Shown: positions 53,796 to 63,553, counted from the first letter of the stretch. The stretch: DNA of 64,000 nt from an uncultured Cytophagales bacterium (GCA_938039675.1 CALHUI010000003.1:1-64000), one strand, 5' to 3'. Made by a program: numbers and translations. Notes: generated from the letters alone by a model not told the origin.

Positions 53796-56700
53796 CTACT
53801 CTGCCAATGCCCGCAAATCTACGGGTACGACCCTCGAAACACCCTGTTCCAACATGGTTATGCCGTACATAACATCGCTTGCAGACATGGTGCGCTTGTT
53901 GTGCGTTACAATGATGAACTGCGAATTATCGGCAAACTTGCGGATAATATTATTAAACTTGTCAATATTAGCGTCGTCTAATGGTGCGTCCACTTCGTCG
54001 AAAATACAGAAAGGCGCAGGGCGCAACAGGTAAATGGCAAACAGCAGCGATGTAGCGGTGAGGGTTTTTTCGCCCCCCGAAAGCTGATTGATGGTAAGCG
54101 GACGCTTGCCTTTGGGCTTTGCCATGATGTCAATTGCCGACTCTAACGGATTTTCAGGGTCTAACAAAATCAAATCGCAGGTGTCTTCTTCAGAAAACAG
54201 CGAACGGAATACGCGAATGAAGTTGGCGCGGATTTGCTCAAAAGATTCCAAAAATTGTTTACGGGCAATGGCATCTATTTCGTCAATGGTTTGCAACAAA
54301 GAGGCTTTGGCGGTCAGCAGGTCGTTTTTTTGTTCGTTGATGAAGTCGTAGCGTTGTTTGATTTCGTTGTATGCCTCCATTGCCATGGGGTTGATTGCCC
54401 CGATGCGCTCGATGCGTTCCTTGCATTTTTGCTGTTCTTTGCGCAGGAACTCTTCGCTCAAATCGCTGAGGATGAAGTCGGGTGTGTTCATTACTTCCTC
54501 TAAATCAATTTCAAACTCAACGGAAAGCCGTTCTCTGAGCGATGCGGTTTGCAGGCGGGCTTCGTTGAGGCGGTTTTTCATCTCGGCGATGAGTTGGTCG
54601 GATGTTTCGCGGCGGCGGCGCAACTCGCGGATTTCCTTTTCGGTTTCGGCAATGCTGCCGCGGGCGGCAAAATAATCCCGTTCGGCTTCGCGAACGGCGG
54701 CTTCTATGCTCTCTTTTTCTTCGTAGAGGCTCAATAACTCGCTGTTGCTGAGGGTGTTGCTTGCCGCCAATTCGCGGATTTCCGCTTCGGTTTTTTGCAG
54801 TTCTGCCTGTGCCTGTTCCATGCGGCGGCGCAAACTGACAATATCGTTCTGCCGGTACTCAATTTCTTTTTCCAGCGTTTCCAAGCGGTTGTGCAACTGA
54901 TAACTGCGCATGTTTTGCTCGTTGTAGGCAGTTTGTTTGCGGTTGAGCACTTCGTTGCGGCGGAACAGCTCGTTGTTCAGGTGCGAAAGTTCGCTTTCAG
55001 CTTGGCTGAGTTGCTGTTGCGCCATGCATACCTGTGGCTCGGTTTCGCTGATTTCCTCGCGCAGCATTGCCATGCGTGCCTCAATGTCCTCTTTTTTCAG
55101 GTCGCTGCTGCTGACCAACTGCTGCAACTGCTCTTGGCGGATGCAGGCAGCCGTTGCCTCTTGTTGCAGGCGGTTCAACTCGCGTTGAGCGGTTTCTATC
55201 GCTGCTTTTTTGCTGTCGGCTTTTTGCTGCTCAATGTATTGGTAAAGGGCTTTGAGGCGGTCTTCGTCTTTTTTGATTTTGTCGTTGAGTTCGGCAAGTT
55301 GGCGGCTGATTTTTTCCAAATTTTTTGCCCGCCCCAATCGCTTGCCTTCAAACAGCCCGACCGAGCCTCCCGAAAGGCTGAAAGGTTGTCGGATAATTTT
55401 GCCGTTTTGCGTAATCAGTGTTATCTCTTGCGGCACTCGGGGCAGCACTTCCTGATTGCTCGTCAGGATGTAAATATTGCCTAAAAGGCTGTAAATCAGT
55501 GGTGTAAAGCGTGTGTCAAAATCAATAACCGAAAGTGCGTGTACTGCTCCGCCGATTTCCTGCTTGTGCGGCGTGGGGATATTGCCACGCATCAGTTGCG
55601 ACATGACAAAAAAGTTTGCACGCCCTTTACCCGCTTCGCTCAACAAATTGATGCCTGCCAATGCCTGTTCCTCGTTTTCCACCACGTAGTGGCTCATGTA
55701 GGGCTGCAAGTAGTTTTCAATGCAAAGTTTGAACTCATCGGCGGCGTTGATGATGTCGGAAAGCAGGGGCGTATTTTTGGCAAATCGCTTGTCGGTATGC
55801 AGGAAACGCACGGCTTCGGGGAAGCCCTCCATACTGTCCACCAACGACTTGGTGAGGTTATACTCGTTTTGCAGGGCATCGGCTTTGCGGTGCTCGGCAG
55901 CGATTTGCAGGCGCAAGTCTTCTGCCTGTTGCGTGCTTTTGGCAATGCTTTCCTGCAAGGCAACTTCGGCAGCCTGCATGTCGGCAAGTTCGCGCTCCAA
56001 GTCTGCCACTTGGTCGCGCAGGTCAAGCACGGTGTCGTTCAAGGCTTCCAAACTTGCCCGCTGTTGGCTGGCATCGGTGTAGTTTTTTTCTAACTCCAAA
56101 CGCAGTCCATTGTATTGCATCTGCTTGATTTCCAATGATTTATTGAGTTGGAAAACTTCATTTTTGGCAGTATTGCCGTTGGCTGTGGCTTCGGACAGTT
56201 GCTTTTGCAATGCCTGCACTTGTTCGCGCTCGGCTTCGTAGTCGGCTTTGAGCGAATCAAGCATAAAATCGGTTTCGTCTGCCTGTCGCCTTGCGCTTTG
56301 CTGTTCTTCTTTGAGTACGGCAATGCGGTTGTGCAGCACGTCGGTATTGTGTTGCTCGTCGCCGATTTGCCGTTCCAAATTGGCACGGCGGTCGGTGAGG
56401 AATCGCAGCCGCTCGTTTTTGAGCTTCTGTTCGCTTTCGTATTGCCTGATTTTGCCGACGTGTTCGTTCAGTACTCGCTGCCGACCTGCCAACAGTTTTT
56501 CTTTTTGTAAAATTGCCGTTTGCGTTTGTTCTATGGAAGCCTCCAATTCGGCAATTTGTGCGGTCAGGGCTGCTTTTTGGTCGTTTTCGGCATTGAGTTG
56601 CGCCTGAATGCCAATAAGGGTTTCGCGCCTACGACTGACGATTTTTTTAGCCAATTCAAGGCTGATTTGTTTGTATTCGTCTTTAGCTTTATAGTAGCGT

Positions 56701-57338
56701 TCGGCTTGTTTGGCTTGTTTTTCAAGGCTGCGCAAATTTTTTTCAATCTCAAAAAGTAAATCTTCCACTCGCGCCAAATCGGCATCTGTATCGCCTACTT
56801 TTTTGATAGTTTCCTTTTTTCGCGCCTTGAATTTGGAAATGCCCGCCGCTTCTTCAAACAGTTCGCGGCGGCTGCCCGATGTGTCATTGAGCAGGTCATC
56901 CACCATTTTCAGCTCAATAATGGCGTAGCTGTCCGGCCCGATGCCCGTGTCCATGAAGAGGTTGTTGATGTCTTTCAGGCGGCAGTTTACGCCGTTGAGC
57001 AGGTATTCGCTCTCGCCCGAACGGTAGTAGCGGCGCGTGATGGTAACTTCGGTGTACTCAGTCGGCAACAGATTTTTGGTATTGAGGAAGGTGAGCGAAA
57101 CCTCAGCCATTTGTTGCGGCTTGCGGTTTTTGGTGCCGTTGAAAATGACATTTTCCATTTTGTCGGAACGCAGGTTTTTGGTGCGTTGTTCGCCCAGTAC
57201 CCAGCGGATGGCATCCACTACGTTGCTCTTGCCGCAACCGTTCGGCCCGACAATGCCCGTAATGCCCGCGTCGAAGTTGATGGTAACTTTATCGCCGAAA
57301 CTTTTAAAACCTTTGATTTCTAACTTGCTCAGTTGCAT
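53796..57338 (-). CDS. Chromosome partition protein SMC
   Basis: A 1,180-residue SMC ATPase, full family length. N-terminal Walker A ITGIVGPNGCGKSNVVDAIR (residue 26), long coiled coil (about 170-500), hinge (about 510-660, FPEAVRFLHTDKRFAKNTPL), returning coiled coil, signature QLSGGEKTLTATSLLFAIYL (about 1080) and Walker B APFCIFDEVDAPLDDANI. It condenses and segregates the chromosome with ScpA and ScpB, which are not in the window. Confidence 0.97.
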   Translation of the reverse strand: MQLSKLEIKGFKSFGDKVTINFDAGITGIVGPNGCGKSNVVDAIRWVLGEQRTKNLRSDKMENVIFNGTKNRKPQQMAEVSLTFLNTKNLLPTEYTEVTITRRYYRSGESEYLLNGVNCRLKDINNLFMDTGIGPDSYAIIELKMVDDLLNDTSGSRRELFEEAAGISKFKARKKETIKKVGDTDADLARVEDLLFEIEKNLRSLEKQAKQAERYYKAKDEYKQISLELAKKIVSRRRETLIGIQAQLNAENDQKAALTAQIAELEASIEQTQTAILQKEKLLAGRQRVLNEHVGKIRQYESEQKLKNERLRFLTDRRANLERQIGDEQHNTDVLHNRIAVLKEEQQSARRQADETDFMLDSLKADYEAEREQVQALQKQLSEATANGNTAKNEVFQLNKSLEIKQMQYNGLRLELEKNYTDASQQRASLEALNDTVLDLRDQVADLERELADMQAAEVALQESIAKSTQQAEDLRLQIAAEHRKADALQNEYNLTKSLVDSMEGFPEAVRFLHTDKRFAKNTPLLSDIINAADEFKLCIENYLQPYMSHYVVENEEQALAGINLLSEAGKGRANFFVMSQLMRGNIPTPHKQEIGGAVHALSVIDFDTRFTPLIYSLLGNIYILTSNQEVLPRVPQEITLITQNGKIIRQPFSLSGGSVGLFEGKRLGRAKNLEKISRQLAELNDKIKKDEDRLKALYQYIEQQKADSKKAAIETAQRELNRLQQEATAACIRQEQLQQLVSSSDLKKEDIEARMAMLREEISETEPQVCMAQQQLSQAESELSHLNNELFRRNEVLNRKQTAYNEQNMRSYQLHNRLETLEKEIEYRQNDIVSLRRRMEQAQAELQKTEAEIRELAASNTLSNSELLSLYEEKESIEAAVREAERDYFAARGSIAETEKEIRELRRRRETSDQLIAEMKNRLNEARLQTASLRERLSVEFEIDLEEVMNTPDFILSDLSEEFLRKEQQKCKERIERIGAINPMAMEAYNEIKQRYDFINEQKNDLLTAKASLLQTIDEIDAIARKQFLESFEQIRANFIRVFRSLFSEEDTCDLILLDPENPLESAIDIMAKPKGKRPLTINQLSGGEKTLTATSLLFAIYLLRPAPFCIFDEVDAPLDDANIDKFNNIIRKFADNSQFIIVTHNKRTMSASDVMYGITMLEQGVSRVVPVDLRALAE

Positions 57339-57691
57339 GGGTACACGTTAAGAATGCGGATTTCGGAATTTGGATTTCGAACGGAATCGAAATGGTGCTT
57401 ACGACACCTGTGATTCAGTGTGTTAAGCAAGAGAATAGTTTAAATCGAACGTATTTCTATCCGCTCACAAGGTCTTCGACCGCTGTTAGGCATTTTAAAA
57501 AAGCCTGTTAGAGGTCGGCAGACTCTAACAGCGCTTTCAACAAAATGTTTCAAGTTACCCAACCGCTTAATCACCCAATCTGCAATTTCAAATCCGGATT
57601 TTCCCTATCCAATTTTGTAGGCGGCAAAAGTACAAACTTGGCAACATATTGTCGGTGAATATTGCAGAGTTAAAATATTGTATGCACAACA
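57339..57691. repeat. Intergenic region with inverted repeats
   Basis: No gene. CTGTTAGAG (57505-57513) and CTCTAACAG (57523-57531) form a perfect 9-base hairpin, and CGCTGTTAGGC (57481-57491) is related to it; this belongs to a hairpin family (CTAACAG) common in Bacteroidota. Also two CGGATTTC/AAATCCGG stretches resembling the palindrome at 41674. Confidence 0.5.
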
Positions 57692-57722
57692 TTTGTAAAC
57701 ATATCAATTTCCCGTACCTTTG
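57692..57722 (+). promoter_or_regulatory. Promoter of the marR gene
   Basis: TTTG (57692-57695), exactly 19 bases, TACCTTTG (57715-57722): a perfect consensus match. The predicted start is near 57727, at the likely GTG start codon. Confidence 0.7.
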
Positions 57723-57726
57723 TCAG

Positions 57727-58179
57727 GTGCAAATAGAAGAAGAATTACAACAAAGTAAATTTGACAGTGAGCATCATAAAGCCGTGCTGAATATTTTATT
57801 TACGGCAGGTTGGATTCATGCCATCGACCTTGTCATGCTCAAACCGTTCGGTATTTCGCCGCAACAGTTCAATGTGTTGCGGATTTTGCGCGGTCAGCAC
57901 CCTTCGGCGATTCGGTTGTGCGATATTACGCCGCGCATGTTGGACAGAATGTCCAATACGGCGCGATTGGTAGAGAAACTCCGCTTAAAAGGCTTTGTGA
58001 GCCGTGAGCAAAACTGGCAAAACAGGCGCGAGGTTGATATTACCATTACTGACAAAGGCTTGGCTTTGCTCAAAGAAATAGATGCCAAAATGGTAGAGTG
58101 GTACAGCCATTTCACCAACATTTCTGAAGCAGAAGCTGCACAGTTGAATATTTTACTGGACAAACTTAGAGGGCATTAA
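57727..58179 (+). CDS. MarR-family transcriptional regulator
   Basis: A 150-residue winged-helix protein. From GTG 57727 it reads MQIEEELQQSKFDSEHHKAV, a start typical of Bacteroidota MarR proteins, then FGISPQQFNVLRILRGQHPS, LCDITPRMLDRMSNTARLVE (recognition helix), and the wing RLKGFVSREQNWQNRREVDI. An in-frame ATG or alternative starts upstream (57649) would fall in front of the promoter. With the promoter at 57692-57722 the transcript may have no leader. The following lipoprotein and MFS gene are possible targets. Confidence 0.85.
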   Translation: MQIEEELQQSKFDSEHHKAVLNILFTAGWIHAIDLVMLKPFGISPQQFNVLRILRGQHPSAIRLCDITPRMLDRMSNTARLVEKLRLKGFVSREQNWQNRREVDITITDKGLALLKEIDAKMVEWYSHFTNISEAEAAQLNILLDKLRGH

Positions 58180-58246
58180 GCACAAATATGTGCTAATTCA
58201 TTGGCTTGCGCTAAATTTGCGAGCTAAAATATTTTTCAGTAATTCA

Positions 58247-58891
58247 ATGGGTTTGACAGTTTTCAATCGTTTAATGGCAGTTGTTACGGTACTGCTGCTG
58301 ACAGTGTCTTGCACGCGGGAAGGAGCACCGTTCGCTGATTTTTCCGTTGAGCCGAACCCCGCTACTGTGGGAAGGACTGTAACATTTGTCAATCGTACGA
58401 TTAATGCTACCGAATTTGAGTGGTATGTACAGGGGAATTTGGTTTCCAATGAACAAGAGCCTCGCTATATTTTCACATCAGGCGGCACACAAGTAGTTAC
58501 GTTGGTAGCTAAAAACCCCAAAGGAACATCAGGCGGTTCCATTCGCGTGGAAGTGCGCGACCCTCGCGATTCGTTAGTGGGAACTTATCGTGGTACGGTA
58601 ACTGTTATATTACCTAACGGGCAGCGCGGTTCAGGCAATAGTACTTGCGTGATTCAGAAATCTACTCTCAATCCTCTTGCATTGGATATCAGCCTAAGCG
58701 GTATTAATGATGCACCTCCGCGCAATGCCATTGTAGTTGATAACAATAATTTCAATATTGAAAATGATATTGCGGGTGTGCATATGCGCGGTACGGGTGT
58801 ACGCAATGGTCGTCAGATACGATTAGACTATACAGTCCGTAATAATGCCAACCAGTTGCTGGCAACTTACAACTTTATAGGTACGAGGTAA
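58247..58891 (+). CDS. PKD-domain lipoprotein
   Basis: A 214-residue lipoprotein: signal MGLTVFNRLMAVVTVLLLTV ending at the lipobox Cys (SCTREG), then a PKD domain (FADFSVEPNPATVGRTVTFV; TEFEWYVQGNLVSNEQEPRY; GGTQVVTLVAKNPKG) and a C-terminal beta domain. Probably anchored in the outer membrane or its surface. ATG 58247 is chosen over a TTG-type extension to 58190, which would remove the clean signal. A TAAATTTG -7-like box lies at 58212-58219. The MFS gene follows 35 bp later. Confidence 0.8.
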   Translation: MGLTVFNRLMAVVTVLLLTVSCTREGAPFADFSVEPNPATVGRTVTFVNRTINATEFEWYVQGNLVSNEQEPRYIFTSGGTQVVTLVAKNPKGTSGGSIRVEVRDPRDSLVGTYRGTVTVILPNGQRGSGNSTCVIQKSTLNPLALDISLSGINDAPPRNAIVVDNNNFNIENDIAGVHMRGTGVRNGRQIRLDYTVRNNANQLLATYNFIGTR

Positions 58892-58926
58892 TCAGATGGT
58901 GATTTTTCAATAAAAAAATTGGCGAA

Positions 58927-60132
58927 GTGACAGTAACCCGCTCGCAACCTTTACCTGCTTTTAATTCCCTGCCTATTTTAGGAGCTATCAGTTTAGTACA
59001 CCTGCTGAATGATTCCATTCAAGCGGTGATACCGGCGATTTTTCCTATCTTACAAACAGAATTGAATCTGAGTTACAGCCAGTTAGGTTTAATAGCTTTT
59101 GCCAATAATATAGTAGCCTCCTTTTTACAGCCGCTTATCGGTTCTTATACTGACAGACGCCCCATACCTTATCTGCTTCCTGCCGGCATGATTTGCAGCA
59201 TGTTGGGGATGCTTTGGATGGGTGTCGCATCGGATATTGTACAGTTGGTATTGGCAGTTATGCTGCTGGGTATTGGCTCATCTATATTCCATCCGGAAGG
59301 TTCGCGTTTGGTTATACTGGCTTCGGGCGAACGCCGCGGCATAGGGCAATCCTTGTTTCAGGTATTGGGTCAGGCGGGTCAGGCATTGGCACCTGTTTGG
59401 ACAATCGTCATTTTTGCACCGTTAGGGCAGAAAGGCTCATGGCTTTTCGTAATTGTGGGGATTATTGCCACTGCCATGCTTTTCTATCTGGCAGGCTGGT
59501 ACAAAGCTAATTTGAGAGAAAGCGACTTTGTCCGTCCCGTAGCCCTCAAAAAATTACATGTAAAATGGCAGGGATTGATTTACTATGTTTTTGTACTGAT
59601 TGCTATTATTACGTTTGCCCGCAGTTGTTATCTGGTCGGAGTGGTAGGGTTTTATACCTTTTTTCAGACCAAAGTACTGATGAACTCGCTGGCAGAGGCA
59701 CAGTCCTACATTTTTATTTTTTTGGTGTCTTTGGCACTGGGTACGTTGCATGGCGGCACATTGGCAGACCGCATGGGACTTCGAGCAGTGTTGTGGCTGT
59801 CGGTATCAGTCAGCAGCCTAACGGCAGTTTTACTGCCCTTCACCGAGGGCTGGATGGCTTATCTGGTGTTGTTTGTTTCTGGCTATGCGGCAATGGCCGG
59901 ATTCCCTGTATCGTTGATTTACTGCCTTGAACTGTTGCCGGAGCGCGTAGGCCTTATTTCAGGAATGATGTTTGGACTGGCATTTGGCATTGGTGCAGTG
60001 GCAGCCATTGGGCTTGGTGCTATCGGCGATTGGCTGGGCATAAAAAATATGATGATTATTTGTTGTTCTATTCCTTTGTTAGGGCTGCTTGCTTTTCTTC
60101 TTCCGATGGAGCGCAGTCGTAGGTATCGGTGA
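58927..60132 (+). CDS. MFS transporter, fosmidomycin-resistance (Fsr) type
   Basis: A 401-residue inner-membrane exporter with twelve helices. Fsr family features: SLVHLLNDSIQAVIPAIFPI at the start, LQTELNLSYSQLGLIAFANN, SFLQPLIGSYTDRRPIPYL, and GIGSSIFHPEGSRLVILAS (the conserved HPE region). Fsr proteins export fosmidomycin-like drugs or small molecules. Start is GTG 58927 (35 bp after the lipoprotein stop); no ATG fits. The adjacent MarR gene suggests drug-responsive control. Confidence 0.9.
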   Translation: MTVTRSQPLPAFNSLPILGAISLVHLLNDSIQAVIPAIFPILQTELNLSYSQLGLIAFANNIVASFLQPLIGSYTDRRPIPYLLPAGMICSMLGMLWMGVASDIVQLVLAVMLLGIGSSIFHPEGSRLVILASGERRGIGQSLFQVLGQAGQALAPVWTIVIFAPLGQKGSWLFVIVGIIATAMLFYLAGWYKANLRESDFVRPVALKKLHVKWQGLIYYVFVLIAIITFARSCYLVGVVGFYTFFQTKVLMNSLAEAQSYIFIFLVSLALGTLHGGTLADRMGLRAVLWLSVSVSSLTAVLLPFTEGWMAYLVLFVSGYAAMAGFPVSLIYCLELLPERVGLISGMMFGLAFGIGAVAAIGLGAIGDWLGIKNMMIICCSIPLLGLLAFLLPMERSRRYR

Positions 60133-60371
60133 TAAGCCGCATTAGCCAATTAAGATAGCGGATAAATACGACATTCTTTTTATATTGCCGAGGGAAACAT
60201 TCTCCATTGATGAGAGCTTTGAAAAAGCAATCCTTAGCATTTTATTGAATGGATACCCAACAAAGTTTTGAAGATAGCTGTTATCCGACCAAGACCTCAA
60301 AAGTATTAAACGACTGAATTTTACGTTTCTTTGTTTGCTTTTTAAGGCGGCAGTTTGTCAGTGGAAGCAAC

Positions 60372-61631
60372 TTATTCGAGCACAATTTTTTTGCTGATAA
60401 CATCGCCTGACGGCATGATAAAGCGGCAGATATAAAGGCCGCGCCCGAAAGAGGAGGCATTCCACTCAATAGCACTGGTGTTTATGTTAGCCTGAAATTG
60501 GGCAACCTCTGTTCCGTTGGCCGCAATAATGCTCAATTGACCGATACTTCCCGCAGGTACTACAATGCGTACCCGATTGGAAGCAGGCGAAGGATATATC
60601 GCCATATCGTTGCCTATTATTGGGCGTGTGCCTGCAGCCAGCACATTGCAGGTATTTTGCACATTGCGTCTGATTTCTTCCAAACTTCGGTACACATTAT
60701 CACCCGGGCAGTCGGTTGAGCAGCCGTCGCGATGCCCCGAAATAACACCGATGGTAGATTGCAGAGATGTACCCGGTAGGTGTATGGCTCTGCCAAACGG
60801 ATTGGTCAGGTTTTCCTTTTCCATTTTCCATGCAATCAGCCGGTACAAGGAGAGCAGGGTAGGCTGTGGAGGTTCGGCTGTCATGTAGTTACCAAGCAGG
60901 CAAATCCCCATCGTGTTTCTGTTTTTACCGCAAAAATGTGCACCAAGCACATTGTCGCTATCCATGCGCCCCTGTCCATCGCGGCCTTCAAAGATGGTAC
61001 CGTTTTGCGCAATGACGAAGTTATAGCCGATGTCATTCCAGCCATTGCTTTGGGTGTGGAAAATGTAAATGTTGCGAACAGTTTCCGTAAAATCGCGCGG
61101 GTTGTTAGAACCTGCCTCATGGTGAATAATGATAAAACGCACCTGTGTTTCTTCGGGCGGGTTGCGCGGTGGAGGTAAACCTGCCCGCCATTGAGCAACA
61201 GGTATAATAGGAGGTTTTTCGCAAACATTTTCTTCGCCAAAAGGCACGGGCTCATACTCCCACCATTTGTTGGCATCGGGCAGGCGCGGCACGCTTAGTA
61301 AATGTAGCGTAATTTTACCTGCAACCGCACCACTGACGAAGCGGATGCTCTCTTGTGGGCTGTCAAATACGGTCAGTTGCGAGGTATGGCGCTCCTGATG
61401 GCTGTCGGCTTTAAGTGCAACGGCTGTTCCGTCATTCAGCAACAGGCGGCAACCCGAAAGGTCGGACCCCAATGTAAATTCTACCGAAAGGCTTGTAACA
61501 GAACCCCCAAATTGCCAAACATATTCTTTGTTAGGTTCTACCTCATAGGAAACTGCAGAATACAAAGGCAATTGCGCATAGAGCAGCGGCAGCAAACACC
61601 ACGAGAATAAAAAACCGTACAAACATTTCAT
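60372..61631 (-). CDS. T9SS-secreted PGRP/Amidase_2 N-acetylmuramoyl-L-alanine amidase
   Basis: A 419-residue exported protein. Signal peptide MKCLYGFLFSWCLLPLLYAQ; a beta-rich N-terminal domain (about 25-130); a PGRP amidase domain (about 150-330) with VRFIIIHHEAGSNN (zinc His), SNGWNDIGYNFVIAQNGTIF (Tyr), VLGAHFCGKNRNTMGICLLG, and VISGHRDGCSTDCPGDNVY (second His and Cys), so the zinc set looks complete; and a C-terminal T9SS type A sorting domain (MAIYPSPASNRVRIVVP; GLYICRFIMPSGDVISKKIV). It would cleave peptidoglycan outside its own cell. ATG 61631 is chosen over the open frame extending to 61835. Confidence 0.92.
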   Translation of the reverse strand: MKCLYGFLFSWCLLPLLYAQLPLYSAVSYEVEPNKEYVWQFGGSVTSLSVEFTLGSDLSGCRLLLNDGTAVALKADSHQERHTSQLTVFDSPQESIRFVSGAVAGKITLHLLSVPRLPDANKWWEYEPVPFGEENVCEKPPIIPVAQWRAGLPPPRNPPEETQVRFIIIHHEAGSNNPRDFTETVRNIYIFHTQSNGWNDIGYNFVIAQNGTIFEGRDGQGRMDSDNVLGAHFCGKNRNTMGICLLGNYMTAEPPQPTLLSLYRLIAWKMEKENLTNPFGRAIHLPGTSLQSTIGVISGHRDGCSTDCPGDNVYRSLEEIRRNVQNTCNVLAAGTRPIIGNDMAIYPSPASNRVRIVVPAGSIGQLSIIAANGTEVAQFQANINTSAIEWNASSFGRGLYICRFIMPSGDVISKKIVLE

Positions 61632-61690
61632 AATTTTTTCATTTTCAGTGCATGATAAAATTACAAAAGTTTGTACGGTTAAGTAGATTT

Positions 61691-62740
61691 TTAGCGGAAT
61701 AAAAATCCGTTGGGCCCTCTGCCGGCGGCAATTGTGCTTATGCGCGTGCCGTCGGGTCGGATGCGGATAATGGTGCCATTGCCCTGAAAACCGTTGTTGT
61801 CTGCCAGCCAGATGCTGCCATCTTTCGGGTCGCAACCGATGCCATAGATGTTGTTTTGTGAAAAAATCGGTGCGGTAGGCATTGCATTTGCCGTAATAGG
61901 CAACTCAAATACACTCTGCGGCGTATTGAAACCGCCGACCAAGAAATAAATGCGCGTGCGGTCGGCGTTCATGGTCGCTTTGCCGTTGGGGCGCACGGTG
62001 GTCGATGCGGCAATGGTTGCTTCTACCTGATTGGTATTGGGGTTGATACGAGCAAAACCGCCACTACCAACCACCCAGATGCGGTTGTTGGCATCCAATA
62101 ACAGCCGCTGTGGACTTTGCAGTACTTCTATGCTTGCTTCAATCTGTGCTGTTTCGGGATTGACAACGGCTACGTTGCGAGTGCCTGCCAGCGCAACGAA
62201 AATTTTGTTGTTAGCTGCCAAAATTCCCTGAGGAAAAGTCGGCAGGCGCAGGCTGTTCACAATCTGATTGCTTTGCAAGTCTATCACCGCCAAAGTAGGA
62301 TTATCACGAGAGAAGGTTGGGCTGAACGGCCCCCAGCAAGTTACAAAGCCACGATTGCCGACTGCGGCAAAGTCTTGCGGATTAATCAGACGCGCTGCAT
62401 CGCTGATGGCAGCCACCGACTTCATAGAACCTGCTTCCAGCACCTCTACTTTATCGCCGCGATTGGCTACTGCATACAGGCGGTTGTTGTGCAGCCGAAC
62501 CGACTGAATAATCCCCGCAAAAGGTCGTTGATTTTCTGTCTGAAAAACCTGTTGCGTTACCTGTTGCGTCCCGCGATTCCAGAAGGAAAGTTCGCCGTCC
62601 GAATCGCTGAAATTGCCTTCATTGACGATGATTACGCCGTTGTCGTATTTGCCTGCAGGCGCAGTGTCTTTGTTTCCTGAACAAGCAGCCAGCAATAACC
62701 AAATAAGTAACCAAGAGAATCGAAATATGATTTTTTGCAT
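61691..62740 (-). CDS. DUF5074-type beta-propeller lipoprotein
   Basis: A 349-residue surface lipoprotein: lipobox LLLAAC near residue 15-20, then YncE/DUF5074-like propeller blades (GVIIVNEGNFSDSDGELSFW; LYAVANRGDKVEVLEAGSMK; VAVVNPETAQIEASIEVLQS; RTRIYFLVGGFNTPQSVFEL). In Bacteroidota this family is commonly encoded with a BtuB-type TonB receptor and helps bind vitamin B12 derivatives. Here it follows the thioesterase gene by 43 bp, with the receptor end 0.9 kb upstream. Confidence 0.85.
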   Translation of the reverse strand: MQKIIFRFSWLLIWLLLAACSGNKDTAPAGKYDNGVIIVNEGNFSDSDGELSFWNRGTQQVTQQVFQTENQRPFAGIIQSVRLHNNRLYAVANRGDKVEVLEAGSMKSVAAISDAARLINPQDFAAVGNRGFVTCWGPFSPTFSRDNPTLAVIDLQSNQIVNSLRLPTFPQGILAANNKIFVALAGTRNVAVVNPETAQIEASIEVLQSPQRLLLDANNRIWVVGSGGFARINPNTNQVEATIAASTTVRPNGKATMNADRTRIYFLVGGFNTPQSVFELPITANAMPTAPIFSQNNIYGIGCDPKDGSIWLADNNGFQGNGTIIRIRPDGTRISTIAAGRGPNGFLFR

Positions 62741-62783
62741 AGTCTAAAAAGATGTTTAGTTGAAAATATTAACAGCGTGTAAT

Positions 62784-63194
62784 TCAAAGTATCTGAACGG
62801 GACGACGGTTATTGTCGAGTGCAACAAAGGTGAACTTGCCTGTAATGGCTAATTCGCGGCCTTCTTCGTACATTTTTTCTATAAAGATTTCAACAGCTAC
62901 CTGCAAACTTGTCCGACCGATGTGGACAACTCTGCCGACAAGCTCTATGATGGTTCCGGCAGGAATGGGCTTGTTAAAATCTATTTTATCGCTGCAAACG
63001 GTTACAACCTTTTTCCGTGTGAATCGCGTGGCGGTAATGAATGCCACCTCATCCATCAGCGACATGGCCGTACCGCCGAAGAGGGTGTCGTAATGATTAG
63101 TCAAACTGGGGAAAACAGCTTTAAAAATCCGTGTTTCCGTATTTTCCATGCGCTGTTTCAGCACATCGGGCATCATAGGGACGAGTTGGTTCAT
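62784..63194 (-). CDS. Hotdog-fold acyl-CoA thioesterase
   Basis: A 136-residue protein of the YciA/BFIT-type acyl-CoA hydrolase group: TNHYDTLFGGTAMSLMDEVA (with the catalytic Asp), ITATRFTRKKVVTVCSDKID, FNKPIPAGTIIELVGRVVHI, GRTSLQVAVEIFIEKMYEE. It would hydrolyse acyl-CoA in the cytosol. Its ATG overlaps the stop of the Cys-rich gene by 4 bp, so they are translationally coupled. Confidence 0.9.
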   Translation of the reverse strand: MNQLVPMMPDVLKQRMENTETRIFKAVFPSLTNHYDTLFGGTAMSLMDEVAFITATRFTRKKVVTVCSDKIDFNKPIPAGTIIELVGRVVHIGRTSLQVAVEIFIEKMYEEGRELAITGKFTFVALDNNRRPVQIL

Positions 63195-63553
63195 ACAACA
63201 TTCTTTTTAAATCCATACACGCAATGGCGGCAACCGCTTTGGCAGCAATAGCCGCGCTGAAAATGATACAGTTCGGTAAATACCCAATAGTTGCCTTCTT
63301 TGTAGTAATGCACGCCTTCCATCAGCGGTACGCCTTTGGCAGGTGCGGGATAGCAGGCAGCTTTGCGGCTCAAATTTTCCAGATAGGCAAGGCATTGTTT
63401 GCAGAGGCAATCATTCCAATGCGTTTGTTCCAACATTTTGCGGACAGCTTCGGAAACTGTTACCTCGCTGCATTGACAGTTGGCCACATCGCCGGGTTTA
63501 CATTCAAACAAGGCGTTGCATCGGGGGCAATATTTCGGTTCATGTAATGACAT
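63191..63553 (-). CDS. Cysteine-rich CWC/DUF5522-like protein
   Basis: A 120-residue Cys-rich protein. N-terminal CWC-type zinc knuckle: YCPRCNALFECKPGDVANCQ with CxC-type Cys; a central CLCKQCLAYLENLSRKA; then a DUF5522-like tail EGVHYYKEGNYWVFTELYHF ending RGYCCQSGCRHCVYGFK, where three Cys suggest a metal site. Function unknown. ATG 63553 is preferred over ATG 63610, which lies inside a terminator-like palindrome. Coupled to the thioesterase by a 4-bp overlap. Confidence 0.75.
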   Translation of the reverse strand: MSLHEPKYCPRCNALFECKPGDVANCQCSEVTVSEAVRKMLEQTHWNDCLCKQCLAYLENLSRKAACYPAPAKGVPLMEGVHYYKEGNYWVFTELYHFQRGYCCQSGCRHCVYGFKKNVV

